Assembly: GCA_002373775.1 (NCBI GenBank)
Contig: DFJW01000095.1
Span: 1 to 42,418 of the forward strand
Direction: 5' to 3'
Origin: Ruminococcus flavefaciens
GTDB taxonomy: Bacteria; Bacillota; Clostridia; Oscillospirales; Ruminococcaceae
DNA: 42,418 nucleotides
Positions 23,048 to 30,708 of the stretch are shown piece after piece. Position numbers and translations under genes: made by a program. Within the stretch, counting starts at the first letter, position 1. The number at the start of each line of letters is the position of its first letter. The notes under the pieces are model-generated. The model made no database searches. It was not told the DNA's origin and saw only the letters and a list, made by a program, of their open reading frames with translations.

Positions 23048-24400
23048 TTATAAATACCTTACGAAAATGTATACAGTCGATATAGCAAGAACTATAACAG
23101 TCGCCGGTGCAAGCTTGCGGCAGTATTTTCCCCAGCCGATAGGGTGTCCGTTCTTTGCTGCGACTGATGTGCCTACTACGTTTGCAGAAGCTCCGATAGG
23201 AGTTGCACTTCCGCCGATATCCGTACCGATAGAAAGTGCCCAAGCCAGCGTGTTGAGACTTACGCCTGCTGTTTCTGAAAGGCTCTGTATAACGGGTACC
23301 ATTGTTGCTGCAAACGGGATATTGTCAACAAATGCGCTTGCGATAGCTGATACCCAGAGGATGATAGCTATCATCATCATCACATTGCCTCCGCTGATCT
23401 TCTCGATGAAATCAGCTATCATTTCGAGGATGCCTGTCTCTTCAAGTCCGCCGACAACTACGAACAGTCCGATGAAGAAAAGAAGTGTCTTATAATCGAC
23501 TTTCTTGAGAAGTCCGAGCGCATCCTTGCCTGCTGTGATGAGTGTTACAGCTGCTATGAAGATGCCGATAGTAGCAACAGTAAGGTGTGTCATTGCATGG
23601 GTTATGAGAAGCACTACTGCGCAGCCGAAAATGATGCTGCTGATAACGAAATCCTTCTTGTTGGTTATAGCCTCAGAAGGCTTGGGGAGCTTGCTCATAT
23701 CCACAGGTTCTCCGCCGGCTGTAACAAGTTCCTTGCGGAATACTATGTAGAAGAATATTATGGATACCACCAGTGAGATACCTGCTGCAACACCTGTATT
23801 TGTCAGGAAGTCAAAGAAGGAGTAACCCAGTGAAGTACCTACGATAATGTTCGGAGGATCTCCGCACATTGTCGCTGAACCGCCGAGATTCGCACAGAAT
23901 ATCTCTGCCAGTATCATCGGTACAGGATTGAATTTGAGCAGTGAAGCAAGTTCTACCGTTACTGCTGCAAGGAAGAGGATTACTGTGATGCTGTCGATGA
24001 ACATTGAAAGTACAGCTGACATCACCATAAATGTTATGAATATCGGTATGGTCTTGCATTTTACCATATAGGCGATCTTCATGCAGAGCCAGCGGAAGAA
24101 TCCCGCCTTCGCCATTCCTTCGACCATTACCATCATACCGGCGATGAACAGTATCGTCGCCCAGTTGATACCTTTGCTCTCGCTCTCTGTCACCTGATAC
24201 CAGAAATCCTTTTTGACAAAGCCTTCCAGCGCCAGTGTGTTCCAGATAGCTTTTCCGTCTCTCATGCAGATCCCGAATACCACAGTGAGCGTGAGTACTC
24301 CGCTGCCGAGAGTCACAAAATGCCGCTCTATCTTATCGAGTACGATCATTACGAACATCGCAACGAATATCACAACGGCAAATATCTGTGCTGCTGACAT
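23048..24400 (-). CDS. SLC13 / ArsB-NhaD superfamily ion permease
   Basis: The 450-residue membrane protein has about 11-12 helices and the duplicated signature of this superfamily, NLGGSATMCGDPPNIIVG and DIGGSATPIGASANVVG, together with SMFIDSITVILFLA and AFVDNIPFAATMVP. Related proteins carry sodium, dicarboxylates, arsenite or sulfate, so the ion cannot be named. Transport across the cytoplasmic membrane is driven by ion gradients in characterised members. It is the first gene of a two-gene unit with the cytidylate-kinase-like gene. The start has GGAGG 8 nt upstream and a promoter at 24467-24495. Confidence 0.88.
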   Translation of the reverse strand: MSAAQIFAVVIFVAMFVMIVLDKIERHFVTLGSGVLTLTVVFGICMRDGKAIWNTLALEGFVKKDFWYQVTESESKGINWATILFIAGMMVMVEGMAKAGFFRWLCMKIAYMVKCKTIPIFITFMVMSAVLSMFIDSITVILFLAAVTVELASLLKFNPVPMILAEIFCANLGGSATMCGDPPNIIVGTSLGYSFFDFLTNTGVAAGISLVVSIIFFYIVFRKELVTAGGEPVDMSKLPKPSEAITNKKDFVISSIIFGCAVVLLITHAMTHLTVATIGIFIAAVTLITAGKDALGLLKKVDYKTLLFFIGLFVVVGGLEETGILEMIADFIEKISGGNVMMMIAIILWVSAIASAFVDNIPFAATMVPVIQSLSETAGVSLNTLAWALSIGTDIGGSATPIGASANVVGTSVAAKNGHPIGWGKYCRKLAPATVIVLAISTVYIFVRYL

Positions 24401-24466
24401 ATTTTTACCTCCGAATAATTATTTTCTCCTTCTTTATAGTTAAATAAGAAGAAAAAACCATTTCGA

Positions 24467-24495
24467 ATTATAACACATTTGCTCCGTCAATTCAA
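24467..24495 (-). promoter_or_regulatory. Promoter of the SLC13-type permease unit
   Basis: On the minus strand TTGAAT (24495-24490), 17 nt and TATAAT (24472-24467) lie about 67 nt upstream of the ATG. Confidence 0.65.
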
Positions 24496-24643
24496 GGCAA
24501 TTCGGCATTTTTTATATTTAACTAATTATTTCTACAAATACCTCTCAATTCTCGCAAATGATGCCGGATTTTAGTACATTCTGACAATTATATCACAACT
24601 GTTCAGTCACAGGTAAACTTTAGGTAAAATTTATCATCTTTTC

Positions 24644-24672
24644 TTGATATTTGGCGCTGCATGTGATATAAT
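24644..24672 (+). promoter_or_regulatory. Promoter of the Ca/Na antiporter-trmB unit
   Basis: TTGATA (24644-24649), 17 nt and TATAAT (24667-24672) lie about 40 nt upstream of the ATG. Confidence 0.75.
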
Positions 24673-24712
24673 TATCAGGTAAAGATCAGAAAGTGTCACG
24701 GAGAACAGAAAT

Positions 24713-25639
24713 ATGATGTATTTTATGCTCATAGCAGGATTTGTGCTGCTCATAAAAGGAGCAGATTTTTTTGTGGACGGCAGTTCAGCGACTGCAAAGC
24801 GGCTGAAAGTGCCTTCACTGCTTATTGGAATGACCATAGTCGCAATGGGGACAAGCCTGCCGGAAACGTCTGTCAGCGTCAGCGCTGCCATTGCCGGCAA
24901 GAACGAACTCTCAATAAGCAATGCTGTAGGCTCGAATATATTCAACCTCATGGTAGTTGCCGGTGCATGTGCGCTTCTGCGCCCACTCCCGATCAGCCGT
25001 GATACGCTGAAAAGGGATTTCCCGTTCTCAATAGCTGCGGCTGCCATTCTGCTGGTGCTCGGCGGCATAAGCAGAGAGCTCGGTCATCTGGACGGAGCAG
25101 TTCTTCTTGTGATATTCGCCATGTTCCTTTTCACCATGATACAAAGCGCCCTGAAGGAACGTTCCGATTCAGCTGAGGAAGACATCAGCAGCCTTCCGGT
25201 ATGGAAATGTGTCCTGTTTATCATCGGCGGCGCTGCTGCCATAGCAGCCGGCGGAAAAATGGTCGTGGAAGGTGCTTCCAACATCGCAAGCCATTTCGGC
25301 ATGTCCGATAATCTCATCGGCATGACAATAGTCGCTCTCGGCACAAGTCTCCCGGAACTCGTCACATCCATCGTCGCTGCAAGAAAGAACGAGATAGATA
25401 TGGCTCTCGGAAATGTAATAGGCTCAAATATATTCAATATACTTTTCGTACTCGGCATAGCTTCCGCTATATCGCCTATCGCTTTTACCACGCTCAATAT
25501 CATCGACACTGCCGCTCTTATCATAGTCAGCCTCATCGTCCTGCTTTTCTGCATTCCCGGAAAGAAACTCGTCCGCTGGAACGGAGCCGCAATGCTCGCT
25601 GTATACTCAGGATATACCGTTTATCTTTTCATACGCTGA
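24713..25639 (+). CDS. Calcium/sodium antiporter (CaCA family, YrbG-like)
   Basis: The 308-residue membrane protein has about 10 helices and two inverted halves. Each half carries the alpha-repeat: GMTIVAMGTSLPETSVSVSAA near residue 40 with NAVGSNIFNLMVV, and GMTIVALGTSLPELVTSIVAA near residue 205 with NVIGSNIFNILFV. These GTSLPE and GSNIFN motifs hold the ion-binding Glu and Asn residues. It exchanges cytoplasmic calcium for sodium or protons. The start has GGAG 9 nt upstream. The trmB gene follows after 15 nt. Confidence 0.92.
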   Translation: MMYFMLIAGFVLLIKGADFFVDGSSATAKRLKVPSLLIGMTIVAMGTSLPETSVSVSAAIAGKNELSISNAVGSNIFNLMVVAGACALLRPLPISRDTLKRDFPFSIAAAAILLVLGGISRELGHLDGAVLLVIFAMFLFTMIQSALKERSDSAEEDISSLPVWKCVLFIIGGAAAIAAGGKMVVEGASNIASHFGMSDNLIGMTIVALGTSLPELVTSIVAARKNEIDMALGNVIGSNIFNILFVLGIASAISPIAFTTLNIIDTAALIIVSLIVLLFCIPGKKLVRWNGAAMLAVYSGYTVYLFIR

Positions 25640-25654
25640 CACAAGGAGGTCAAT

Positions 25655-26317
25655 ATGCGCATACGACACAAACCATGGGCAAAGCCCGAACTCGAAGCAT
25701 GTCCGTTCTACATCCATGAGCCGCAGGCCCAGATCGGCTGCTGGGAAAAACTCTTCCCCCACCCTGAACGTCCGCTCTATGTTGAGCTCGGATGCGGAAA
25801 AGGCGGATTCATCTCTCAGGCTGCTCCGGCTCATCCGGAGATAAATTTCATTGCAATGGATATCAAGAACGAGATGCTCGTTCTCGCAAAACGCAAACTT
25901 GAAGCGGCATATGCAGAAAAAAACATGCCTATGGACAATATCCGCATAGCTATACAGAACATCGAACGTCTTGAACTGGCGTGGAATGAAAATGACCGTG
26001 CTGACCGTATATACATCAATTTCTGCAATCCATGGCCGAAAGGCAAACATAAGAAACGCAGGCTCACCCACACAAGGCAGCTGGTGAACTATAAAAAATT
26101 CCTCCGCGGCGAACTCTGGTTCAAGACCGATGATGACGAGCTCTTTGAGGAGTCATTCGAATACTTCAAAGAGGCTGGTTTCCGTATCAAATACCAGACT
26201 CGCGATCTCCATGCGGAAAGCCCGTATGAGAATTTCGTCACAGAGCATGAGAAGATGTTCACCGATGAGGGAAAGAAGATAAAATTCCTTATAGCTGAAC
26301 CTATAAAGGAGGATTGA
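25655..26317 (+). CDS. trmB: tRNA (guanine-N7)-methyltransferase
   Basis: This enzyme methylates G46 in the variable loop of tRNA using SAM. The 220-residue protein has the SAM-binding block YVELGCGKGGFISQAA, NFIAMDIKNEM, the characteristic INFCNPWPKGKHKKRRLTH, and the C-terminal substrate block FKTDDDELFEESFEYF ending in TEHEKMF. The start has AAGGAGG 7 nt upstream, 15 nt after the antiporter gene. A 70-residue gene follows after 3 nt. Confidence 0.95.
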   Translation: MRIRHKPWAKPELEACPFYIHEPQAQIGCWEKLFPHPERPLYVELGCGKGGFISQAAPAHPEINFIAMDIKNEMLVLAKRKLEAAYAEKNMPMDNIRIAIQNIERLELAWNENDRADRIYINFCNPWPKGKHKKRRLTHTRQLVNYKKFLRGELWFKTDDDELFEESFEYFKEAGFRIKYQTRDLHAESPYENFVTEHEKMFTDEGKKIKFLIAEPIKED

Positions 26318-26320
26318 ACT

Positions 26321-26533
26321 ATGGAACACGAAAAGTCTTTCGGAAATTTCACTGTAGGCATCGGTTCATCTAAAGTTGCCGGTGCAGGAACTCTCGACAA
26401 AGCTGTTGATGCGCCCAAGGTACGGACTAAATATGATAAAGAGACTATCGCCAAAAACATAGTCAAGGCTTCACTGATATCTGCCGGAGTGATAATCAGG
26501 CACGGTGGGCTAAAAAAGAAAAAGAAGAAATGA
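26321..26533 (+). CDS. Unknown small protein (70 aa), Lys-rich tail
   Basis: The reading frame starts 3 nt after trmB, with an AAAGGAGG ribosome site inside the end of trmB. The predicted protein begins MEHEKSFGNFTVGIGSSKVA and ends in a run of lysines. A short mildly hydrophobic segment lies at about 49-60 (VKASLISAGVII). I do not recognise a family. The strong ribosome site and tight spacing argue that it is translated. Confidence 0.6.
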   Translation: MEHEKSFGNFTVGIGSSKVAGAGTLDKAVDAPKVRTKYDKETIAKNIVKASLISAGVIIRHGGLKKKKKK

Positions 26534-26566
26534 ACTGCACTGTCCGCAATATGACCGATACCGGTC

Positions 26567-26595
26567 TTGACAAACGGTTCTGTATGTGATATAAT
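26567..26595 (+). promoter_or_regulatory. Consensus promoter of the pyr operon
   Basis: TTGACA (26567-26572), 17 nt and TATAAT (26590-26595) form a perfect sigma-A promoter. Transcription would start near 26602, leaving a leader of about 143 nt that contains the PyrR attenuator. Confidence 0.88.
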
Positions 26596-26621
26596 AATAA
26601 CAATATTCAAGGCAAACCTTT

Positions 26622-26723
26622 AAATCCGATCCCGTGAGGTCGGCAAGGAGCGCACTGCAAGTGAGAATATACACTCTTACTATAGCTATAACTATGCTCC
26701 CTGTATGCCGGGAGCATTTTTTA
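26622..26723 (+). promoter_or_regulatory. PyrR-dependent transcription attenuator
   Basis: The leader holds the PyrR binding loop at about 26626-26643 (a CCGA/TCGG stem around TCCCGTGAGGT, matching the UCCnGnGAGGY consensus). An antiterminator can form by pairing GGAGC at 26647-26651 with GCTCC at 26696-26700. The terminator hairpin ATGCTCCC / GGGAGCAT (26694-26717) is followed by a run of T. In the known Bacillus mechanism, UMP-bound PyrR stabilises the binding loop, the antiterminator cannot form, and transcription stops before pyrR. Confidence 0.88.
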
Positions 26724-26744
26724 TTGCCTGAAAGGATGGGTAAA

Positions 26745-27281
26745 TTGGAGACAAAACGCATCATCATGGATGAAAAGGCGATGCAGCGCGCTATAGCACG
26801 CATCTCCTATGAGATAATCGAAAGGAACAAGGGCGTTTCCGGGCTCTGTATCGTCGGGATAATCTCCCGCGGCGTGCCTCTCGGAAGGCGGATCTGCGCA
26901 AAACTCAGCGAACTCGAAGGCGCAGAAGTGCCGTTCGGATCGCTGGACATCACCAAATACAGGGACGATCACAGCGGTGCCGACCACAATGACAGGACAG
27001 ACATCCCCTTCGATATCCGCGACAAGAACGTCATCATCGTGGATGACGTCATATTTACCGGAAGGAGTTCCCGTGCCGCTATGGATGCTATCATCAAACG
27101 CGGAAGGCCGCGCAGCATCCAGCTCGCCGTACTCATCGACAGAGGTCACAGAGAACTGCCGATCCGTCCGGATTATATCGGCAAGAATCTCCCCACATCC
27201 CACAGCGAAGTAGTAAAAGTTTCCGTCAGCGAGCTGGACAGCTCTGACGGAGTTGCTATATACCAGAACTCAGACCAATAA
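26745..27281 (+). CDS. pyrR: PyrR, pyrimidine operon attenuation protein / uracil phosphoribosyltransferase
   Basis: The 178-residue protein binds pyr mRNA in response to UMP and usually has weak uracil phosphoribosyltransferase activity. It shows the PRPP-binding motif [21 protein letters not shown], the block [12 protein letters not shown], and DITKYRDD. The start is taken as the TTG at 26745: the AAAGG ribosome site is 9 nt upstream, and the encoded [16 protein letters not shown] aligns with the Bacillus N-terminus. An ATG at 26736 directly abuts the ribosome site. pyrC starts 10 nt after the stop. The terminator hairpin of the attenuator lies just in front. Confidence 0.93.
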   Translation: METKRIIMDEKAMQRAIARISYEIIERNKGVSGLCIVGIISRGVPLGRRICAKLSELEGAEVPFGSLDITKYRDDHSGADHNDRTDIPFDIRDKNVIIVDDVIFTGRSSRAAMDAIIKRGRPRSIQLAVLIDRGHRELPIRPDYIGKNLPTSHSEVVKVSVSELDSSDGVAIYQNSDQ

Positions 27282-27291
27282 AGGAGGAATT

Positions 27292-28569
27292 ATGTCATCA
27301 CTTCTCATCAAGAACATCCGCGCAGTTGACGCTAAGTCCGATTCTGTCACCGACGTATTCATCGACGGCGGAATTATCGCAGAGATCGGTCAGAATCTCC
27401 ACACAGGCGCTGACCAGGTCATCGACGGTACCGATCTCCTGCTCACTCCCTCTCTCTTCGACATGCATGTTCACTTCCGTGATCCCGGTCAGACTCATAA
27501 GGAGGACATCCTCACCGGATGTGCCGCTGCTCTGGCAGGCGGAGTCACAGGCGTGCTCGCTATGCCGAACACCGTCCCCCCCTGTGATAACCCGGAAACT
27601 ATCCGCTATATCATAGACAAGGCAAAGGATACAGGCGTTGAAGTTTACCCGGTTGGCTGCATCACAAACGGCATGTCCGGCAACGGTCTCTGTGACTATG
27701 ACGCGCTCAAGGAAGCCGGCTGCATATGTATCTCCGATGACGGAAGACCGGTAGTCAACGCTGAACAGATGCGTCAGGCGCTGGAGCTTTCCAAAGAGAA
27801 CGGTCTGCTCGTTGCTTCCCACTGCGAGGACCTCAACATTATAAACGGAGGTATCATCAACAAGGGCGCTGTATCAGAAAAGCTTGGCGTAAAAGGCATG
27901 GACAGGGCTTCTGAGGACTACATCACCGCCCGTGAGATAATCCTCGCATCTTCTGTTGGCGCAAGGATACATATCTGCCATGTCAGCACTGAAGGAAGTG
28001 CCGCTATCATACGCTTTGCAAAATCACGCGGTATCAAGGTCACTTGTGAGACAGCTCCCCATTATTTCCAGCTCACTGATGAGCTTCTTCTGAAGCGCGA
28101 TGCCGATTACAGGATGAATCCGCCTCTGCGTACTCCGGAGGACGTGAGAGCGATAATCGAAGCCATAAAGGACGGCACTATCGACTGCATAATCACAGAC
28201 CATGCTCCTCATGCAGCAAATGAAAAAGCTGACTTTGAGAAAGCACCGAACGGCGTTGTCGGTCTCGAAACTTCCTTTGCCGCAACTCTCACCGCACTTT
28301 ACCACACCGGCGAGATCAGCCTCAAAAAGGTCGTTGAGCTTATGTGCGTGAACCCGAGACGCATACTCGGACTGGAGATACCTGCGATACAGGTCGGAAA
28401 GACTGCCGATCTCATGATCGCGGATATAAACAAAAAATGGACTGTGGATCCCGACAAACTCCATTCAAGATCGCATAATACCGTATTCAAGGGCATGACT
28501 CTCACAGGCAAGCCGCTCGTTACGATCTCAAAGGGCATTATAAGATACGATGCCCGCAGTGAAGAATAA
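27292..28569 (+). CDS. pyrC: Dihydroorotase
   Basis: This zinc amidohydrolase closes carbamoyl aspartate to dihydroorotate in pyrimidine synthesis. The 425-residue protein is of the Bacillus (class I) type. Metal and substrate residues are visible in DMHVHFRDPGQTHKED (near residue 58), SHCEDLN, HICHVST, and ITDHAPHAANEK with the catalytic Asp. It also carries PNTVPPCDNPE. The ATG at 27292 has AAAGGAGG 6 nt upstream, 10 nt after pyrR. Confidence 0.96.
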   Translation: MSSLLIKNIRAVDAKSDSVTDVFIDGGIIAEIGQNLHTGADQVIDGTDLLLTPSLFDMHVHFRDPGQTHKEDILTGCAAALAGGVTGVLAMPNTVPPCDNPETIRYIIDKAKDTGVEVYPVGCITNGMSGNGLCDYDALKEAGCICISDDGRPVVNAEQMRQALELSKENGLLVASHCEDLNIINGGIINKGAVSEKLGVKGMDRASEDYITAREIILASSVGARIHICHVSTEGSAAIIRFAKSRGIKVTCETAPHYFQLTDELLLKRDADYRMNPPLRTPEDVRAIIEAIKDGTIDCIITDHAPHAANEKADFEKAPNGVVGLETSFAATLTALYHTGEISLKKVVELMCVNPRRILGLEIPAIQVGKTADLMIADINKKWTVDPDKLHSRSHNTVFKGMTLTGKPLVTISKGIIRYDARSEE

Positions 28570-28596
28570 TAACCGAACACGAAAGGAATTGATATT

Positions 28597-29523
28597 ATGT
28601 CATTTGACAGACTCATCGAAAGAATAAAGGAACTCAAAAACCCCACAGTCGTAGGTCTTGATCCCAAGCTGGAGTATGTACCGGATTTCATCCAGAAGCG
28701 ATATCTCGATAAGGACGGCTGGACTCTCAAAGCTGCCGCAAAGGCTATCTATGACTTCAATCAGGCTATAATCGACGAGATACACGATATCGTGCCGGCT
28801 ATAAAGCCACAGGCTGCTTACTACGAAATGTACGGTCACTATGGTATCAGAACTCTCGAAAAGACTATCCGCTATGCAAAGCTCAACGGCATGTTCGTAA
28901 TGACTGACGGAAAGAGAAACGATATCGGCGCTACTATGGAAGCTTACACAAACGCACATCTCGGCGTTACTCCTGTAGGTGAGAACGAGCTGGAAGCTTT
29001 CGGTGCTGACGCTCTCACTGTGAACGGCTACCTCGGAACTGACGGTATTGCTCCACTGCTCAAAGTCTGCAAAGAACGCGACAAAGGCATATATGTGCTG
29101 GTCAAGACTTCCAATCCTTCATCCGGTGAACTCCAGGATATGAAACTGGCTGACGGCCGCACTATCTATGAGGCTATGGGCGATATGTGCGAGAAATGGG
29201 GCGAAGACAACATAGGCAAGTACGGCTATTCAGCAGTAGGAGCAGTTGTGGGCGCTACATACCCGGCAATGCTCACAGAGCTCAGACAGCGTCTGCCCCA
29301 CACAATGTTCCTCGTTCCCGGATACGGCGCTCAGGGCGGCGGTGCAGAAGGTCTCAAGGGTGCTTTCGATGAGAACGGCCTCGGCGCTATCGTAAACTCA
29401 TCAAGAGCCGTTATGTGTGCATATAAGAAGGAAGGCTGCGATGAGCGTGATTTTGCCAAGGCTGCACGCCGTGAAGTCATCCGCATGAAAGACGATATCA
29501 CTCAGTACATAAACCTTAAATAA
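28597..29523 (+). CDS. pyrF: Orotidine-5'-phosphate decarboxylase (long, type 2)
   Basis: This enzyme converts OMP to UMP, the last step of the pathway. The 308-residue protein belongs to the longer family found in mycobacteria and some Firmicutes, compared with about 240 residues in Bacillus. The catalytic Lys-Asp array is in VMTDGKRNDIGATMEAY, and the phosphate-binding end is VPGYGAQGGGAEGL. The start has AAAGGA about 10 nt upstream; pyrC ends 27 nt before. carA follows after 74 nt. Confidence 0.95.
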   Translation: MSFDRLIERIKELKNPTVVGLDPKLEYVPDFIQKRYLDKDGWTLKAAAKAIYDFNQAIIDEIHDIVPAIKPQAAYYEMYGHYGIRTLEKTIRYAKLNGMFVMTDGKRNDIGATMEAYTNAHLGVTPVGENELEAFGADALTVNGYLGTDGIAPLLKVCKERDKGIYVLVKTSNPSSGELQDMKLADGRTIYEAMGDMCEKWGEDNIGKYGYSAVGAVVGATYPAMLTELRQRLPHTMFLVPGYGAQGGGAEGLKGAFDENGLGAIVNSSRAVMCAYKKEGCDERDFAKAARREVIRMKDDITQYINLK

Positions 29524-29597
29524 TAACTACTGATAAAAGTTACCGTACAATGGCGTGCGGATACTATAGATCAACGAATATTTGGAGGGAATTGTAT

Positions 29598-30707
29598 ATG
29601 TCTTTATTCAATCTATCCGAAAAAGCCTATCTCATGCTTGCCGACGGGCAGATATTCGAAGGGCGCAGTTTCGGTGCAAAGGGCACTGTGATCGGTGAAG
29701 TCGTATTCACCACCGGTCTTACAGGATATCAGGAAACACTTACCGATCCCAGCTATTACGGGCAGATCGTGACTCAGACTTTCCCGCTCATAGGAAACTA
29801 CGGCGTGAACTCTCAGGACAACGAATCCGCAAAGTCATATGTCAGCGGTTATATCGTGAGAGAATGGTGCAATATGCCGTCAAATTTCCGCTGTGAGGGC
29901 AATATCGGTGATTTTCTCACAGAACATAACATCATAGGCATCCACAGCATCGACACCCGCAGACTTACCCGTATAATACGCGAAGTCGGAGTTATGAACG
30001 GCGTCATCACCACTGAGGATGTATATTCCAAGAAGGAAGAACTGCTGGAGAAGATCCGAGCTTTCTCCGTAAAGGATGCGGTAAAGAGCGTCACTGACAA
30101 CGCTCTGCACACCTACGAGCCTGATGGAGAGAAGAAATTCCGCGTGGCACTGTTCGATTTCGGTTACAAGCGCAATATCCGTCAGGAACTCCTGAAGCGC
30201 GGATGTGAGGTTGTAGTCGTACCGGCAGACACTGACGCTGAAAAGATAAGAGAGATCTCTCCGGACGGCATAATGCTCTCCAACGGCCCCGGAGATCCGG
30301 CTGAGAATACAGACATCATTTCCAATATACGCGAGATAGAAAAGCTCGGTATACCGATATTCGGAATCTGCCTCGGTCATCAGCTCATGGCTCTTGCCAA
30401 CGGTGGAAAGACCGAGAAGCTGAAATACGGTCACCGCGGTGCAAATCAGCCCGTTATCGACCTTGACAGCGGTCTTACATACGTTACCAGCCAGAATCAC
30501 GGCTATGCAGTTATCGGTGACAGCATCGACAAGTCGGTAGGCTATGTATCTCATATAAATGCCAACGACAAGACCTGTGAAGGCATACGCTATACTTCCG
30601 TAAATGCCTTCACTGTGCAGTTCCATCCGGAAGCTCACGGCGGACCGCTCGACACTGCATATCTTTTCGATGAATTTGTAAAGAATATGGAAAAGGAGCG
30701 TGACTGA
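29598..30707 (+). CDS. carA: Carbamoyl-phosphate synthase small (glutaminase) chain
   Basis: This subunit releases ammonia from glutamine and passes it through a tunnel to the large chain. The 369-residue protein has the N-terminal CPSase domain (EGRSFGAKG, EVVFTTGLTGYQETLTDPSY) and a class I glutaminase domain with the nucleophile Cys in GIFGICLGHQL-type sequence (FGICLGHQLM) and the His-Glu pair in QFHPEAHGGP. The ATG at 29598 has GGAGG about 9 nt upstream. carB starts 1 nt after its stop codon. Confidence 0.96.
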   Translation: MSLFNLSEKAYLMLADGQIFEGRSFGAKGTVIGEVVFTTGLTGYQETLTDPSYYGQIVTQTFPLIGNYGVNSQDNESAKSYVSGYIVREWCNMPSNFRCEGNIGDFLTEHNIIGIHSIDTRRLTRIIREVGVMNGVITTEDVYSKKEELLEKIRAFSVKDAVKSVTDNALHTYEPDGEKKFRVALFDFGYKRNIRQELLKRGCEVVVVPADTDAEKIREISPDGIMLSNGPGDPAENTDIISNIREIEKLGIPIFGICLGHQLMALANGGKTEKLKYGHRGANQPVIDLDSGLTYVTSQNHGYAVIGDSIDKSVGYVSHINANDKTCEGIRYTSVNAFTVQFHPEAHGGPLDTAYLFDEFVKNMEKERD

Positions 30708-30708
30708 T

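Larger units (their letters stand above)
24401..24712. other. Intergenic region between divergent permease and antiporter genes
   Basis: This 312-bp AT-rich region holds no gene. It carries the two divergent promoters (24467-24495 minus, 24644-24672 plus). I see no convincing operator, riboswitch or small-RNA structure in the 150 bp between them. Confidence 0.6.

Noticed and set aside
26553..26566. Small inverted repeat GACCG / CGGTC before the pyr promoter, as a possible terminator of the trmB unit
   Set aside because: The stem is only 5 bp and the following T-rich stretch is the promoter -35 box, so termination is not supported.
26634..26744. In-frame upstream extension of pyrR
   Set aside because: It would translate through the PyrR attenuator and terminator. 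The family alignment and ribosome site support the start at 26745.
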